Positions 29,161 through 39,870 of a DNA stretch of 64,000 bases are shown here, one piece after another. The position numbers were made by a program, and so were the translations under genes. The DNA is taken from NCBI GenBank assembly GCA_946894095.1, contig OX335652.1, forward strand, positions 16,701,001 through 16,765,000, read 5' to 3'. The notes beneath the pieces are model-generated. The model was not told the origin of the DNA and did not search any database. It worked only from the letters and a program-made list of their open reading frames with translations. How positions within the stretch are numbered: position 1 is the stretch's first letter; every line of letters starts with the position of its first letter. Source of the DNA: Incurvaria masculella (Eukaryota > Arthropoda > Insecta > Lepidoptera > Incurvariidae).

Positions 29161-29952
29161 GACTAGCTGCGGTACCCGGCTCCGCTCGGGTTAATGTCGG
29201 CTAAATTATTTCATGGATAAAAAGTAGCCCACATGACTGGTCCAAAATAGGGTCAAACTGGTCCAGGAAAATGTATCCATCTACCAAATTTAATCAAGAT
29301 CGTTCGAGCCGAAATAGCATGATTTTCCCATTTAGAGCTTCGTTGACATTTGGTGGCTATTTAAAAAAAAATAGTATGTGCCGCCAAAACCTCTCTGCAC
29401 TTGCACTGCTACATTGCTTACTTAGTAAGTAAGTAACGTGTAACGTAGGTAAGTTTTGATTGGACTCCAATCCACAGCCAGCCTCAACATCTAAAACAGC
29501 AACCCATTTCGAACCTGACTGCTCCCAGAGATGCTATACATTGATAAATACGCACATAAATCGGGTAAGTGGTTTGCATATTATAAGGTTTAACACTCAC
29601 TACTCACCTCTCTTTTAGTATCCTTTAAGTATTAGTTATATAGGCTAGTATTAGTAGCCTTTAAGTTTTGAGTAGAATCGGGCTAGAGGTAGATACAATC
29701 CTCATCTAAATCAAGTAATTGGTTCTCAAAGATTTTATTCTATTGGTCGCACCTCTGGCGACTTAGCGTGATGCCAGTAGTCCTAAAGTTGCGGGAAATA
29801 CCAAGCCCTATTTCGGTACAATTAGTAAAAGTAAGCGCCTCCGCCGCAAATAATTCCACAAATAATTCAATACCAACATCAGCCAAATCGGTCCAGCCGT
29901 TCTCGAGTTTTAGCGAGACTAACGAACAGCAATTCATTTTTATATATATAGA
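29161..29952 (-). mobile_element. Helitron-like element of a second family
   Basis: On the minus strand it ends CCCGAGCGGAGCCGGGTACC and GCAGCTAG before a T; its other end is TCTATATATATAAAAATGAA at 29952. The 3' sequence is a common insect Helitron-type end, but the base before TC is T, not the expected A. Diverged relatives of its 3' end lie at about 33055 and 54285. Confidence 0.5.
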
Positions 29953-30180
29953 ATATTTATTATTTTTTATTTGGAGAAGAACAGAGAACAGGTTACATTG
30001 ACACATTAATAAAATATTATAAATTAAAATTAAGCTACGCCTGCCTCTACTACGCTTCCGTCGAAAACACATAATGTAGAACCCATACACCCTAACACAC
30101 TTACACATACACACAGCCTCATATTTCACCATTACTAAACCATGTTGATAACATAAACTATGTACAATAATAGATTCTAA
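29953..30180 (-). pseudogene. LINE 3' UTR and tail fragment
   Basis: TATTTTTTATTTGGAGAAGAACAGAG closely matches 100-140, the 3' UTR of the LINE at the window start. Only the untranslated end is present. Confidence 0.5.
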
Positions 30181-31010
30181 AGTGTTATTTTTAAAAAGTT
30201 TTTGCTATAAGTTTTTGCAGAAATGCCCTACCTGCTTAAATTAAATTAACAGGAATACCTACTGCTCCCTATAGTACAGCCTTCGGGCTAGTTTAGGGAG
30301 CGGGGTGTATACATGGTTATGGGCCAATCTATATGATATGTTGCATACAAAATTATTTTCTTTATTTTAATGGCTTTATTTTTTTTGAACAATAAAACAT
30401 TTTTAATTTTATTTTGTTTTAATTGATATTGGCTTTATTGTTTGGCTTTGGTGAGGTACCACAGGACCAACTTGTATTGATTTTTAGTGCCGGAACCACT
30501 TTACTGGGACTTTAGTGGGCACTTCATTTCGTCCTATGCGTATCATAAGAAGCGCCCGAGGAATGTGTCGTTCGTGAATCGGATTCCTCATAAAACTATT
30601 CGTCCGTTCGCTAATTAATAATAATATACATAATTTCGCAAACTAGTTTCTGCAGCTAATTTTCACGTAGTGTAGGGCTCATACAATGACCACCTGAATG
30701 ACAAGGATCCGTTGAATAAACAAGAAAACCTAGCTCAGTTCCATAAACTCACACTTGACATTTTAGATTTTTCACAAGAAAAAGTTGCAATTGGAAGGAC
30801 TCCCATTTTTTCAAGCCGCGCGAGATTACAAAAATCTGTTGAGAACGAACACAAGATTTTTCCGTAATATACTATTTGTAACTCACCTAAAATCTCTCGG
30901 TAAATTCTCATAATGTGAGGTAACTTTTCATAATTATAAAGTTTAACGACTCTGCGCTCTCAAGAAACAAAATTTTAATACTTAGATAAATTATAACAAG
31001 AAAGGCAGTG
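30181..31010. other. No confident feature
   Basis: AT-rich; no conserved frame, hairpin or named repeat. Confidence 0.45.
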
Positions 31011-31179
31011 TTGGCGGACTGGACGACTGTTTTAAACATGCACTGAGAAAAAAATAATGACGCACGCTACTTAAATAAGGATATTCCTGGCGTAAATAAT
31101 GACAAAACAGGACAAACGTACAGCACGGTGTGACACCATGCTCTGTAATGCAAGACGTATAATGCTGTTTGTACATTAC

Positions 31180-31612
31180 TGTCATGTTAAACGTCGAATT
31201 CATGCTGATATTGCAGCAAGATGATACGCCATGCTGTTACGTTTAAAATGCACGGCCAATACTGTTGGATCATCCTGTCAGCATAGAGTAAATTATGAGC
31301 CCGTTGCATGTCGGCCGCTTGGACTGACATTACTATACCTGTGTAATACCATTACAATAATGGTGTTACCAATGGAATTTAACACGTTGCCGCTTATTAC
31401 GACATTAATAGAAAGTATGCAAGACCCTTAGTGAAATGGTGTATCACCATGCAATTCCAGTCGTAGCAGCTTGGAGGCCCTTTATTGTAATCTTGTATTG
31501 TCACTATCGTAATGTTGGATCACCACGTAAGCCCCTTGGAGTACCATTATTACAAGCTTGTTGGGTCCCTATCGCATGTTGTATTACCATTCCATGCAGC
31601 ATGCAGGATGCT
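31180..31612. repeat. Degenerate internal repeats of about 60-110 bp
   Basis: Phrases such as GTTGGATCA, CTTGGA and ATTACCAT recur in the same order (for example near 31265, 31318, 31468 and 31548), suggesting an old tandem array. Short frames across it (31231-31431, 31436-31621) are not convincing genes. Confidence 0.4.
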
Positions 31613-31852
31613 TCGGGATAGGTTACAGAAACTTCAGGAATAGGATGTACTCATTATTAGAAGAAAATGCTTATTACACAAATCGAAATTACGATGTTTT
31701 TCTTGGTCCTATCCATTATTGAAGTCATGTGACTTATTTGTATGGGCCAGCGAAAAAACATCACAATTTAGATTTATGAAATAAGGATTTATTTCTTCTA
31801 ATAATTAGTCAATCCTAAAACTGAAGTTTCTATAACCTATCCCGAAACACTT
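31613..31852. mobile_element. MITE with TTCGGGATAGGTTAC ends
   Basis: TTCGGGATAGGTTACAGAAA and its mirror TTTCTATAACCTATCCCGAA bound the element, with inner complementary blocks (TTATTAGAAGAAAAT and ATTTCTTCTAATAAT). Pieces of its interior resemble 23760-23900. Confidence 0.75.
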
Positions 31853-32453
31853 TGTAAGCCGTAAGAAATGTATGGACCTCATGCAGTTTAAAAAGCTTGT
31901 ATCTAAACCTAGCTTTGCATGATTTGTTTACACTTTGATATAAACATATTATACAGAAAAATATAGCTCTATTTTTTAAATTAATGTACTATTAGTATAA
32001 AATATTGTAAACTATGCAAAGCTAGGTTTCTATAAAAGTAAAAAATAAGCATGCATTGACAGGAAGTAGGACATAAAATATCACTTCAACTTAGTTTATT
32101 TTATTACTTTAGCTTTTGACGGGTAAGTAAAAAATATTATATGTTATCATTACAAATTACAATTTATTAGGTATATAAGTAAAATTATATTACATGCATT
32201 TTTAAAAACAAAACGAGTAGCCTATCCTACATTAAATTAACGAATGCAATTCATGAATATGAATGAATTACTTACATAAACGTTAAATCAAAAGGCTATC
32301 GGACCGTAAAGTCAAACTTTGGTTTAAAACTTTTTTCTCAGAACTCTACAATAATGAACAGAAATAATGCAGATGGAAATAAATCGTCATCAAAAACTTT
32401 TAACTACGTTAACATGTCTTGTACAACTAACATACTTAATTTACTTAACTTAC
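31853..32453. other. AT-rich stretch, no gene seen
   Basis: AAACCTAGCTTTGCAT near 31906 and ATGCAAAGCTAGGTTT near 32014 form one more inverted pair of 16 bp, bounding about 125 bp: perhaps a small MITE. Nothing else. Confidence 0.45.
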
Positions 32454-32891
32454 TTAGCCTACCCTAAATTACAATTACACATTAATCAAATGACTTTCGG
32501 ACCATATGTAATTTGCAAATACTGACTATAACTTTTTTGTCTTACACATTATATTGTACGATAAATAATTGAAATGAAAATAAATCGTATGAAACAGTAA
32601 TCATGGACAACATTGTCATTATCGGTTATTTAATGTCCTTTATTTCAGCTAACAATAGAGTGGTATCAGCATTAGCCTACCCTAAATTACAATTACACAT
32701 TAATCAAATGACTTTCGGACCATATGTAATTTGCAAATACTGACTATAACTTTTTTGTCTTACACATTATATTGTACGATAAATAATTGAAATGAAAATA
32801 AATCGTATGAAACAGTAATCATGGACAACATTGTCATTATCGGTTATTTAATGTCCTTTATTTCAGCTAACAATAGAGTGGTATCAGCATT
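32454..32891. repeat. Perfect 218-bp tandem duplication
   Basis: 32454-32671 and 32672-32889 read identically by eye, with the shared TT at the joint continuing 2 bp further. The right unit holds the poly(A) signal of the SAM-domain gene, so the left unit supplies a second AATAAA (32639-32644). Either a very recent duplication or an assembly artefact. Confidence 0.9.
32857..32862 (-). promoter_or_regulatory. Poly(A) signal of the SAM-domain gene
   Basis: AATAAA on the minus strand, about 33 bases past the TGA stop. Confidence 0.65.
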
Positions 32892-32894
32892 TCT

Positions 32895-32995
32895 TCATTT
32901 TTCTCTGAACAGCGCCCTATCTCCTATTGATATCACCAGATGTTCGATGTCAGACTCACTTAGGAGAAGTAGTATCTGCGAATTTATATTGTTTA
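32895..32995 (-). CDS. Exon 2 of the SAM-domain microprotein
   Basis: 101 nt: two bases finish a split Val codon, then 32 sense codons and TGA. A GTGAGT at about 32955 inside the exon could act as an internal donor, but reading through it preserves the SAM pattern. Confidence 0.65.
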
Positions 32996-33971
32996 CTGAA
33001 ACAAAAAAAAACAAAGTTACTAAGGTAATCTAATTAATTAAAAAACCTGCATATACTATGTAGCTGATATACCAAGCTTCGCTTGGGTCAATCCTGTTTA
33101 TAATACTGTTAAAGGTGATCAGAAAAATTTGCAGGCGTACATACGACATTTAAATTCCTCCTTAATGCACACCAAGGGCTCTCAAGTAATATTTCATCAA
33201 CATTTCAAATCTCTAGGTCCAGAGATTTAGGCCGTGCGTCTTCCGTCAGTCGCACTGATAAAGACTGACGACTGAAAGTTATACATTTTATAGATAGTTG
33301 CTGTTGGAGACTTTTAATAAAATTCATTAACACGTATTGGGATAATCATCACTCGTTACTGTAACGCATAAAAGCGCTAAATCATCACTTTTGGCCTAGG
33401 AAGTAAAAGAGTAAGGCTGGAGTGCATAATATCTGGTTAACGTTAATGTAATTGATAAGATATATCTGTCTTCTTTCATCTTATGTAATTAACTGGACAG
33501 ATATCCTAATAATAACATTAACTGTAACCAGAGATGGTGCACAAGTCTAACTGACCTTAGATTCAAACATCATAAATCACAGAAAGTAGGTAGGTACCAA
33601 TCTGCATCAGAGCATGCATAATAGTCTATGATAATAGCAAAAGGAGAAAAACAAATCGTATTTTTAGATTATTGGTAAGTATTCCGATTTGATTAGTTTG
33701 ATGATTTTCTGGCCAAAATATGCCTTTTTCCCTAGATAAAAATAACATTACATTTGAAACCGGGAAATAAAAAAGCACTAAAATTTAAAATGCTTTCGTA
33801 AAAATATACATAATTTAGACATAGGCACCTACATGGGAAAAGTCCTGTCTATAGCTGTCCACATATTTCTCCTCTATTTGTCCAACCATAAATGTACTTA
33901 CCTTTAAAGTGGTCCACAAGAGCGGGAAGCCGCCATTCTTGTAACAATATTCGTGTTTTGTCGTCAGCCAT
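32895..33971 (-). CDS. SAM-domain microprotein, two exons, 56 aa
   Basis: Exon 1 coding 33971-33902 (MADDKTRILLQEWRLPALVD, HFK) ends at a donor AAAG before GTAAGT. Exon 2, 32995-32895, follows TTGTTTCAG and gives VNNINSQILLLLSESDIEHL, VISIGDRALFREK and TGA. The joined pattern L-x2-W-x-L-x2-L-x3-F...N-I...LL-L-x3-D-I-x2-L...GDR is a sterile alpha motif (known fold, five helices); here helix 5 stops after a few residues and nothing follows. SAM domains mediate protein-protein association, so a competitor or adaptor role is conceivable, but that is inference. Both introns' signals and AATAAA support a real gene. The intron (906 bp) holds a 101-bp foldback. Alternative: 5' end of a longer gene with a premature stop. 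Confidence 0.7.
33055..33130 (-). mobile_element. Diverged Helitron-like 3' end
   Basis: TAGCTGATATACCAAGCTTCG and CTTGGGTCAATCC match the end of the element at 29161 with changes. Only the end is recognisable. Confidence 0.35.
33432..33532. mobile_element. 101-bp foldback element in the SAM-gene intron
   Basis: TCTGGTTAACGTTAATGTAAT and its mirror AACATTAACTGTAACCAGA, continued by GATATATCTGTC/GACAGATATC, form a long imperfect hairpin. Confidence 0.7.
33902..33971 (-). CDS. Exon 1 (coding part) of the SAM-domain microprotein
   Basis: ATG at 33971 in a CG-richer promoter-like region (33972-34160). 70 nt, phase 1, then GTAAGTAC. The minus-strand frame 33815-34066 overlaps in another phase and is a shadow. 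Confidence 0.7.
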
Positions 33972-34159
33972 AGCAAATGAGCACAACTACAACAAATATC
34001 CGTGAAACAAGCACTCTTCTTCACACGAACGGAAACAGACTTGACATGACAAACTCTGACAACCAATACGCAACGCAGGCGCCGCCGCCGTCAGTGTAGT
34101 GTTGCCAGACCCCAGGCTACCACTAAATCGCCTACTAGTCGCGTTCGGCCGGCCGCTTG

Positions 34160-34680
34160 TTACAAAAATATAACTATTAAAATGTCTCAGGAATATTTAA
34201 AGTTACTTTTATAGGTATAATTGCTCCAAACAAAACTTTCTCCATTAACGATAAAACTTTGTTAGCTAGAGAAGCACATATCCTTAACCGCTAATTTTAA
34301 CGCGTCCTATTCGATCTCAGGGATTCGATAATTTCTCAGAGAGTACTGAACTTTTCCAGCTTAAATTTAATATTATAAAACTTCAGATGTATTCACATGA
34401 AATGAATTATTTTGGTTTCTATAACACAAACTTTGCTCGATAGAAAAACAATATAGGCACATTTTTAACATTTCTCGTATTTCTTCCACGTGTTAAGCAT
34501 TACAAAACTAAAAAATGCATGCGCATAGTCCTATTTAATATTTGAACCAAATATGGTTCTATGCGAACAAAATGTTTCTTTCAAAATATAAAAAAAACTA
34601 AATTGTGAAAAGATTCTCGGGAGAAATTTTGACAAATTTTGTAAGTAAAAGCAAAGTTTTTCGACGTTTTGAATGAAAAA
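34160..34680. other. No confident feature
   Basis: AT-rich, no frame or repeat supported. Confidence 0.45.
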
Positions 34681-34689
34681 TTTAGTTCG

Positions 34690-35100
34690 TATCGGACCAT
34701 ATTCCCCATACAAACGTGAAAAGAAGATCATGGGCAAATGTACTGTCAGAGATCAAACAACTTTATTTGATCGAACTAGATGTCTATTTAGATCGATCAA
34801 AGTTATAAATTATATAGTTACAAGGTTCGAAAATTCTAATTTTTATACAATAACTTTGGAGGTGGATTACTCTACGATAAAATAAAAACATCTCATAAAG
34901 GTAGCTTATTTCATGACGATTTTTAAAAAATACTATTTTCGTTTGATTTTTGACTACAGCGGTCGTAATGAATTTTTAGCTAGAAGTAATTTTGTAATTA
35001 AAATGTTCGTTAATCTTACAAAATCAAACACAATGCGCATTGTCTGATTTGTGGACATGTTGCATCTTCTTCATCACGGAGCCGGTCTTTTTATCCGGTC
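34690..35100 (+). mobile_element. piggyBac-like MITE, diverged
   Basis: Shares CATTGTCTGATTTGTGGAC, ATGTTGCATCTTC, CATCACGGAGCC and TTTATTTGATCGAACTAGATG with 17045-17579; both TTAA ends are lost. Confidence 0.7.
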
Positions 35101-35579
35101 TGTAAATATGTTTTATGATTACAGGCTAGCATTAAGTTTTATTGCTGGGAATAAAAAGATACAGCCATTTGAAATTAAAAAATCCGTAACTAATGTTTCA
35201 TACGTTGACCTCACCGTAACCGCCACACATTGGACTTTGACTCACATTTTACAAATGATAATGCCTACTGGGGTGATGCGCTAAGTGAATAAAAAAATAC
35301 TTAAAATTTAATATAAATATAATCAAACATTAAACTATTATTTAGGTTTCACTAGCTGGAGTAAAACAGTGTTTGGATTGGAAATCCCAAAGTGGAATTG
35401 GCCAATTAAAAAAAATACTGCAGAAAATAGAAAAAGAAAAAATGGGCGAGTCCGATATTGGAGGTCTAAAACAGCTATCATTCCTTTTACCTGGCAACAC
35501 TAGTTTCTAAGTGTCGGCACAGCGGCAGGCAAGGCGAATACCATTTTGGCGCGCATTTCAATTCGATAATTCGATTTGC

Positions 35580-35838
35580 ATGAATGTGCAAACAAGCGGC
35601 AAGGCAGTCAGTTTTATCCAGTCATAATGTTGAAGCGTCTTTTTTCTGTTTGTTTTATCTTCTTTTGCCGTCATTTAATAACGAATCTATAGATTGTTAA
35701 CATGCACTGAATGTGCAAATAAGCGGCAAGCTGTTATTTATATCCACTCAGAATAATGCGACGTTTTTTCTTAGTTTGTTTTAAATGGTTTCGCCGTCAA
35801 TTAATAACGAACTTTAGCTTTAGATTTTTAGCAGGCAC
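35580..35838. repeat. Diverged 127-bp tandem duplication
   Basis: TGAATGTGCAAACAAGCGGC at 35581 and TGAATGTGCAAATAAGCGGC at 35708 start units that also share GCCGTCA-TTAATAACGAA near their ends. A third start (CACTGAAAG) follows at about 35836. Confidence 0.7.
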
Positions 35839-35839
35839 T

Positions 35840-36669
35840 GAAAGAATATTTACGAGTATTTACAGTAGTTAGGTAACTACCTGCTTGTGTGTGCGAATTA
35901 TCAGCGTTTTAGGAATCCCACCTATGGATATTCCATCATACCTGATGAAAAACGTTACTTTGATACTGTAGTATGTTTAAGAAATGTTCTATCATTTATC
36001 AAAAACTTTTATTTCTTAAGATGAGATTTTTAAAATACATACATATTTAGGCAGCCTTGTCAAATGATGTAACAGCATTAAGGCAGGACCTAACACGGGT
36101 ATTGACCGGTGCAATTTAGCGTACATCTGTAATGGTGAGCAGTCCTGCTATACTGCTATTTCACGGCACAGCCTCCAAACGTACGTAGCCTGCAAATACA
36201 AGCGTACGCATGGCCCTCCGTCCTTACTAATGGTGTTCCCGCATTACAATGTAGGAGTACCCAGTGCAATGCTATTATGCCGATAACATTACGCGCCATG
36301 ACGTTCCGTCCAACCAAAAAGTCGAGCGCACGTGTATTTCATACGTTATAATGATGTGACGTATGTATTTAAGGATATATCTTACTTATACCGTTAAATA
36401 CAGTTTTAACATTTCGGCAGGACTAAGTATTTTTCTCAGTGTGTGTCAGAATATTAATAAAACAAATGAATAATAAATTATTGTGATAGTTCGGGGCGAA
36501 CTTCTAGTAATTTACCTATTTAAAGAATAAAGTAGCTGTCAAAGAGATAAGACGTCAATTTTGGAAAAAAATATATTATTGTAATTATTTTAATAGAATC
36601 TTAGTTTATTTAGACGTATTTTATGCTTTTTGGCAACAAAAAAAAATGTAGATATCCAAGTGTAATCAT
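35840..36669. other. Upstream region of the retrotransposon
   Basis: Probably includes the element's 5' UTR. The stretch 36060-36340 resembles an older dispersed repeat (TGACGTATGTATTTAAGGATAT) but has no coding frame. The true 5' end of the element is not visible. Confidence 0.4.
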
Positions 36670-38940
36670 ATGGACGACCAACTGGAGTTGGCATCAACCC
36701 ACATTAGCTCTTCAGCTTCACATTCGGCGTCACTATCAGAACACACCCAGTACAATCGGACAGTTCCTGCAGTCAGCCCCAGAGACTACGATGGAAATCC
36801 AAATAGCCCGTCCATACTCGAAAATGGCTCAAGTATCTACGCTTCAGCACACTCAGCTCCGCCGGCGACAACCAGTAACACAGACGGCAGAACTCCATTC
36901 ATTTGCCCACACTGTCCATGCACTTCCACAGCCCCTCGTAGCTTTAAAGGCTTAAAGGGCTTACGCATTCACCACAGCAGAGCCCATCCGAACTTATCTC
37001 TAAATCGTCCGGAATTAATCCAAACACAGCAAACACAGCCAACTTCATCAGAAGGATTCAACAAACATCTAGCAGATTATAAGCAAAACATTCGCGTCCT
37101 GCGCCGAATTCCAAAAGGAGCACGACCAGCAGCAGCTGACAAACTAAGCAGCGTGATACGAGGATGTATTAACAAAAATGATTTAAATGCATGGAAGGAA
37201 TTAATGTACTTCGCATATAACGCATTTCGTGTACCTGATCTGAACCCAACAAATATATCTTTGGTGTCTAAAATAAAAGCCAATCTGTTGACACCAAATG
37301 AGAGAACCATTTCTCAATCGAGTATAAAGCACAAAAGCTCACTCGCAAAGCGCGTTGAAGCGAAATGCAGCGATGGAGATGTTCGAGGTGCCGTACGACT
37401 ACTCTCATCTTCAGATGACCTCGCGCCACAGGACGACGTTATATTTGAAAAATTGAAGTTGAAACATCCAATCTCACTCCATGAATCAATTTTCCCGCCA
37501 CCATCCACCGATTCTACTGACTGCCTAGCCGTATCTGATTCGAAGGTCTACGACGCCATATCTAGTTTCGCACCCGGTTCCGCCTCAGGAATTGATGGAA
37601 TCAGACCACAAAACCTGAAGGATCTGACAAGTCCCTCTGCCGGCGAAGCAGGACAAAGACTGATTTCTTCAATAACAGCTCTATGCAATTTAATGCTGTC
37701 TGGTAAAGTGATCAGCGAAGCATGTGAATTTTTGTATGGCGCTAACTTAATAGCTCTTAAGAAGAAAGACGGTGGGATCAGACCTATTGCCATTGGAAAT
37801 GTGTATCGCCGTCTCACCGCCAAACTAGCATGCACTTCTATAAAAGATTTCGCAGGGCCTCACTTCCAGCCTTTACAGCTCGGTTTCGCCACCAAGCGTG
37901 GTTGCGAAGCTGCAATCCACGCAGTAAGAACCTACATCGATACAAACCAGAATTCAAACAAAGTTGTTTTAAAAGTTGATTTAAAAAATGCATTCAATTC
38001 TGTTCACAGGGATACATTGCTAAGTGAAGTTAACGAAGTGACGCCCAAGCTTTATCCGTTCCTATCGCAGTGCTACTCAGCTCCCTCTCTCTTGTTTTTC
38101 GGCAGCCAAACCATCTCATCCCAGGTTGGAGCACAACAAGGAGACCCTCTGGGCCCTCTTATCTTTAGTCTTTCCATACACCCCATCATAAAGAAAATTA
38201 CTTCCGAACTAAATGTCTGGTATTTGGATGACGGCACGTTGGCCGGGGACCCAGATACCGTAATGTGTGATCTTGAAATACTTATTTCGGAATTTGCAAA
38301 ACTAGGTCTGGAAATGAACGCTCAAAAAAGTGAATTATATTTTTGCTCAACTCACGACACCAACATCGTTGATCATTTTAATAATATTGCTCCGGGAATA
38401 AACGTAGCGACCAAAGGTTTGACTCTACTAGGTTCACCGATCACATTAAACTCTGCTAAGTCTATCCTCAATAAAAAGAAGGAGGAAATTACTTTAATGT
38501 CCGAACGTGTCAAAACACTAAATTCTCATACAGGATATTATCTGCTCAAAAATTGTTTTTATATTCCCAAATTAACTTACACAATACGTACTACACCAAT
38601 ATGGAAATTTCAAGAGTTTATTGATTACATGGACTCGGTCTCCAAAGATTCTCTTCAGGCAATTATAAATATACATTTCAATAATGAACAGTGGACACAA
38701 GCGACTTTACCAATAAAATCTGGCGGAATAGGCATCCGGAAAATAAACGACATAGTACTCCCTGCTTTCCTGGCGTCGGCTCATGGCGTCTCACACTTAG
38801 TCTCTAACATGTTAAAATTTACTGGAGACGTGTGTGAGATTAGCCATGTCAACGATGCTTTGAAGGCTTGGAATTTGCTTTGTCCCAATACGACGTTACC
38901 GCCCCTGCCTTTTGTCCAAAAAAAAATGGGACACCATTAA
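36670..38940 (+). CDS. R2-like LINE ORF: zinc finger and reverse transcriptase
   Basis: 756 codons from the first ATG after a stop at 36649. A C2H2 finger at about residues 77-106 (FICPHCP...GLRIHHSRAH) would bind DNA or RNA. The reverse transcriptase runs from about 295 (GSASGIDGIRPQ), through GGIRPIAIGN (367), VDLKNAFNSV (436, catalytic Asp), AQQGDPLGPLIF (488) and WYLDDG (517, catalytic YLDD) to a thumb. The reaction is target-primed reverse transcription of the element's own RNA. The frame is lost in a run of A's at 38921-38929, and the endonuclease continues in the next frame from 38912. No other break is seen, so this is a near-intact element. Clade within the R2/R4/NeSL/Hero group not determined. 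Confidence 0.9.
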   Translation: MDDQLELASTHISSSASHSASLSEHTQYNRTVPAVSPRDYDGNPNSPSILENGSSIYASAHSAPPATTSNTDGRTPFICPHCPCTSTAPRSFKGLKGLRIHHSRAHPNLSLNRPELIQTQQTQPTSSEGFNKHLADYKQNIRVLRRIPKGARPAAADKLSSVIRGCINKNDLNAWKELMYFAYNAFRVPDLNPTNISLVSKIKANLLTPNERTISQSSIKHKSSLAKRVEAKCSDGDVRGAVRLLSSSDDLAPQDDVIFEKLKLKHPISLHESIFPPPSTDSTDCLAVSDSKVYDAISSFAPGSASGIDGIRPQNLKDLTSPSAGEAGQRLISSITALCNLMLSGKVISEACEFLYGANLIALKKKDGGIRPIAIGNVYRRLTAKLACTSIKDFAGPHFQPLQLGFATKRGCEAAIHAVRTYIDTNQNSNKVVLKVDLKNAFNSVHRDTLLSEVNEVTPKLYPFLSQCYSAPSLLFFGSQTISSQVGAQQGDPLGPLIFSLSIHPIIKKITSELNVWYLDDGTLAGDPDTVMCDLEILISEFAKLGLEMNAQKSELYFCSTHDTNIVDHFNNIAPGINVATKGLTLLGSPITLNSAKSILNKKKEEITLMSERVKTLNSHTGYYLLKNCFYIPKLTYTIRTTPIWKFQEFIDYMDSVSKDSLQAIINIHFNNEQWTQATLPIKSGGIGIRKINDIVLPAFLASAHGVSHLVSNMLKFTGDVCEISHVNDALKAWNLLCPNTTLPPLPFVQKKMGHH

Positions 38941-39715
38941 TATAAACCGAATAATAGCAACAATTGAACACGATACACAGGCGGAAGAAGCACGATTCAA
39001 GGCGGCCTGCGCACCAGAATCGGGTGCATGGCTACACGCCCTTCCTTCCTCGAAAATAGGTACAGCTCTGGATAACAATACATTTCGGATCTGCGTAGGA
39101 CTGAGACTCGGTTGCGACATTGTCCAACCACACAAATGTGTATGCGGCGCTGCAGTTGAACACAATGGTCGACACCCCCTTAGCTGCTATAAGAGCGCCG
39201 GTAGACACTCACGTCACCATGCATTGAATGAAATTATAAAACGAGCATTAACTTCGGCCCACGTGCCATCTATCCTGGAGCCCTGTCTCAGCAGAGAGGA
39301 TGGCAAGCGCCCAGACGGGATGACCTTGATCCCCTGGTCACACGGTATGGCTCTCGTCTGGGATGCTACCTGCGTCGACACGCTCGCGGCTTCACATATT
39401 AGGTCAACCGCAGGGACCGCGGGGTCTGCCAGTGAGACAGCGGCTAGAGCCAAAATCTCCAAATACCAGGCAATCATTAGCCAAAATTATAACTTCATCC
39501 CATTCGCAGTAGAAACTTTAGGTCCCGTTTGCGCAGCCGGAAAGCAATTGTTGAGCGAGCTGGGCAAGAGGCTGCGCGAATCGTCTGGGGACAGCCGAGC
39601 CGGGTCGTTCCTCCTCCAACGCATCAGTCTGGCTGTCCAGAGGGGGAACGCAGCGAGCGTTATGGGGGCCTTCCCGCACTCGGTGCCCATGGATGAGATT
39701 TTTTATCTCGTCTGA
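38912..39715 (+). CDS. R2-like LINE ORF continued: CCHC and restriction-like endonuclease
   Basis: 267 codons overlapping the upstream frame by 29 nt. The overlap lies in an A run, so one inserted or missing base explains the split; the ATG here is not a natural start. Residues 76-92 show C-x-C-x9-H-x3-C. The endonuclease core RPDG (133-136) followed by VWDAT (149-153) is the PD...D signature of the restriction-like nuclease that nicks the target in this group of LINEs. The C-terminus MDEIFYLV is shared with the fragment at 12.1 kb. Stop at 39713. Confidence 0.85.
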   Translation: MSKKKWDTININRIIATIEHDTQAEEARFKAACAPESGAWLHALPSSKIGTALDNNTFRICVGLRLGCDIVQPHKCVCGAAVEHNGRHPLSCYKSAGRHSRHHALNEIIKRALTSAHVPSILEPCLSREDGKRPDGMTLIPWSHGMALVWDATCVDTLAASHIRSTAGTAGSASETAARAKISKYQAIISQNYNFIPFAVETLGPVCAAGKQLLSELGKRLRESSGDSRAGSFLLQRISLAVQRGNAASVMGAFPHSVPMDEIFYLV

Positions 39716-39870
39716 TGGGCACCAGGGTTGTCGGGGGCCCCCGGCACTGCTGCAATCCCGTCTCGACTGCTCCTGGACGGTTTTCATTTTAGCTAGTACG
39801 TATTTAATTCTTGTTTTTGATATAGTTTTTATTAAGATTCGCAAATAAAATAAAGGATTTGTTTAAAGAT
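39716..39870 (+). other. 3' UTR of the R2-like LINE
   Basis: Begins GATGGGCACCAGG-type GC-rich sequence and contains AATAAAATAAAG at about 39846. I see no poly(A) or simple-repeat tail that marks the exact end. Confidence 0.5.

Noticed and set aside
33815..34066. 83-codon minus-strand frame at the SAM gene start
   Set aside because: Overlaps exon 1 in another phase and reads through the splice donor into the intron.
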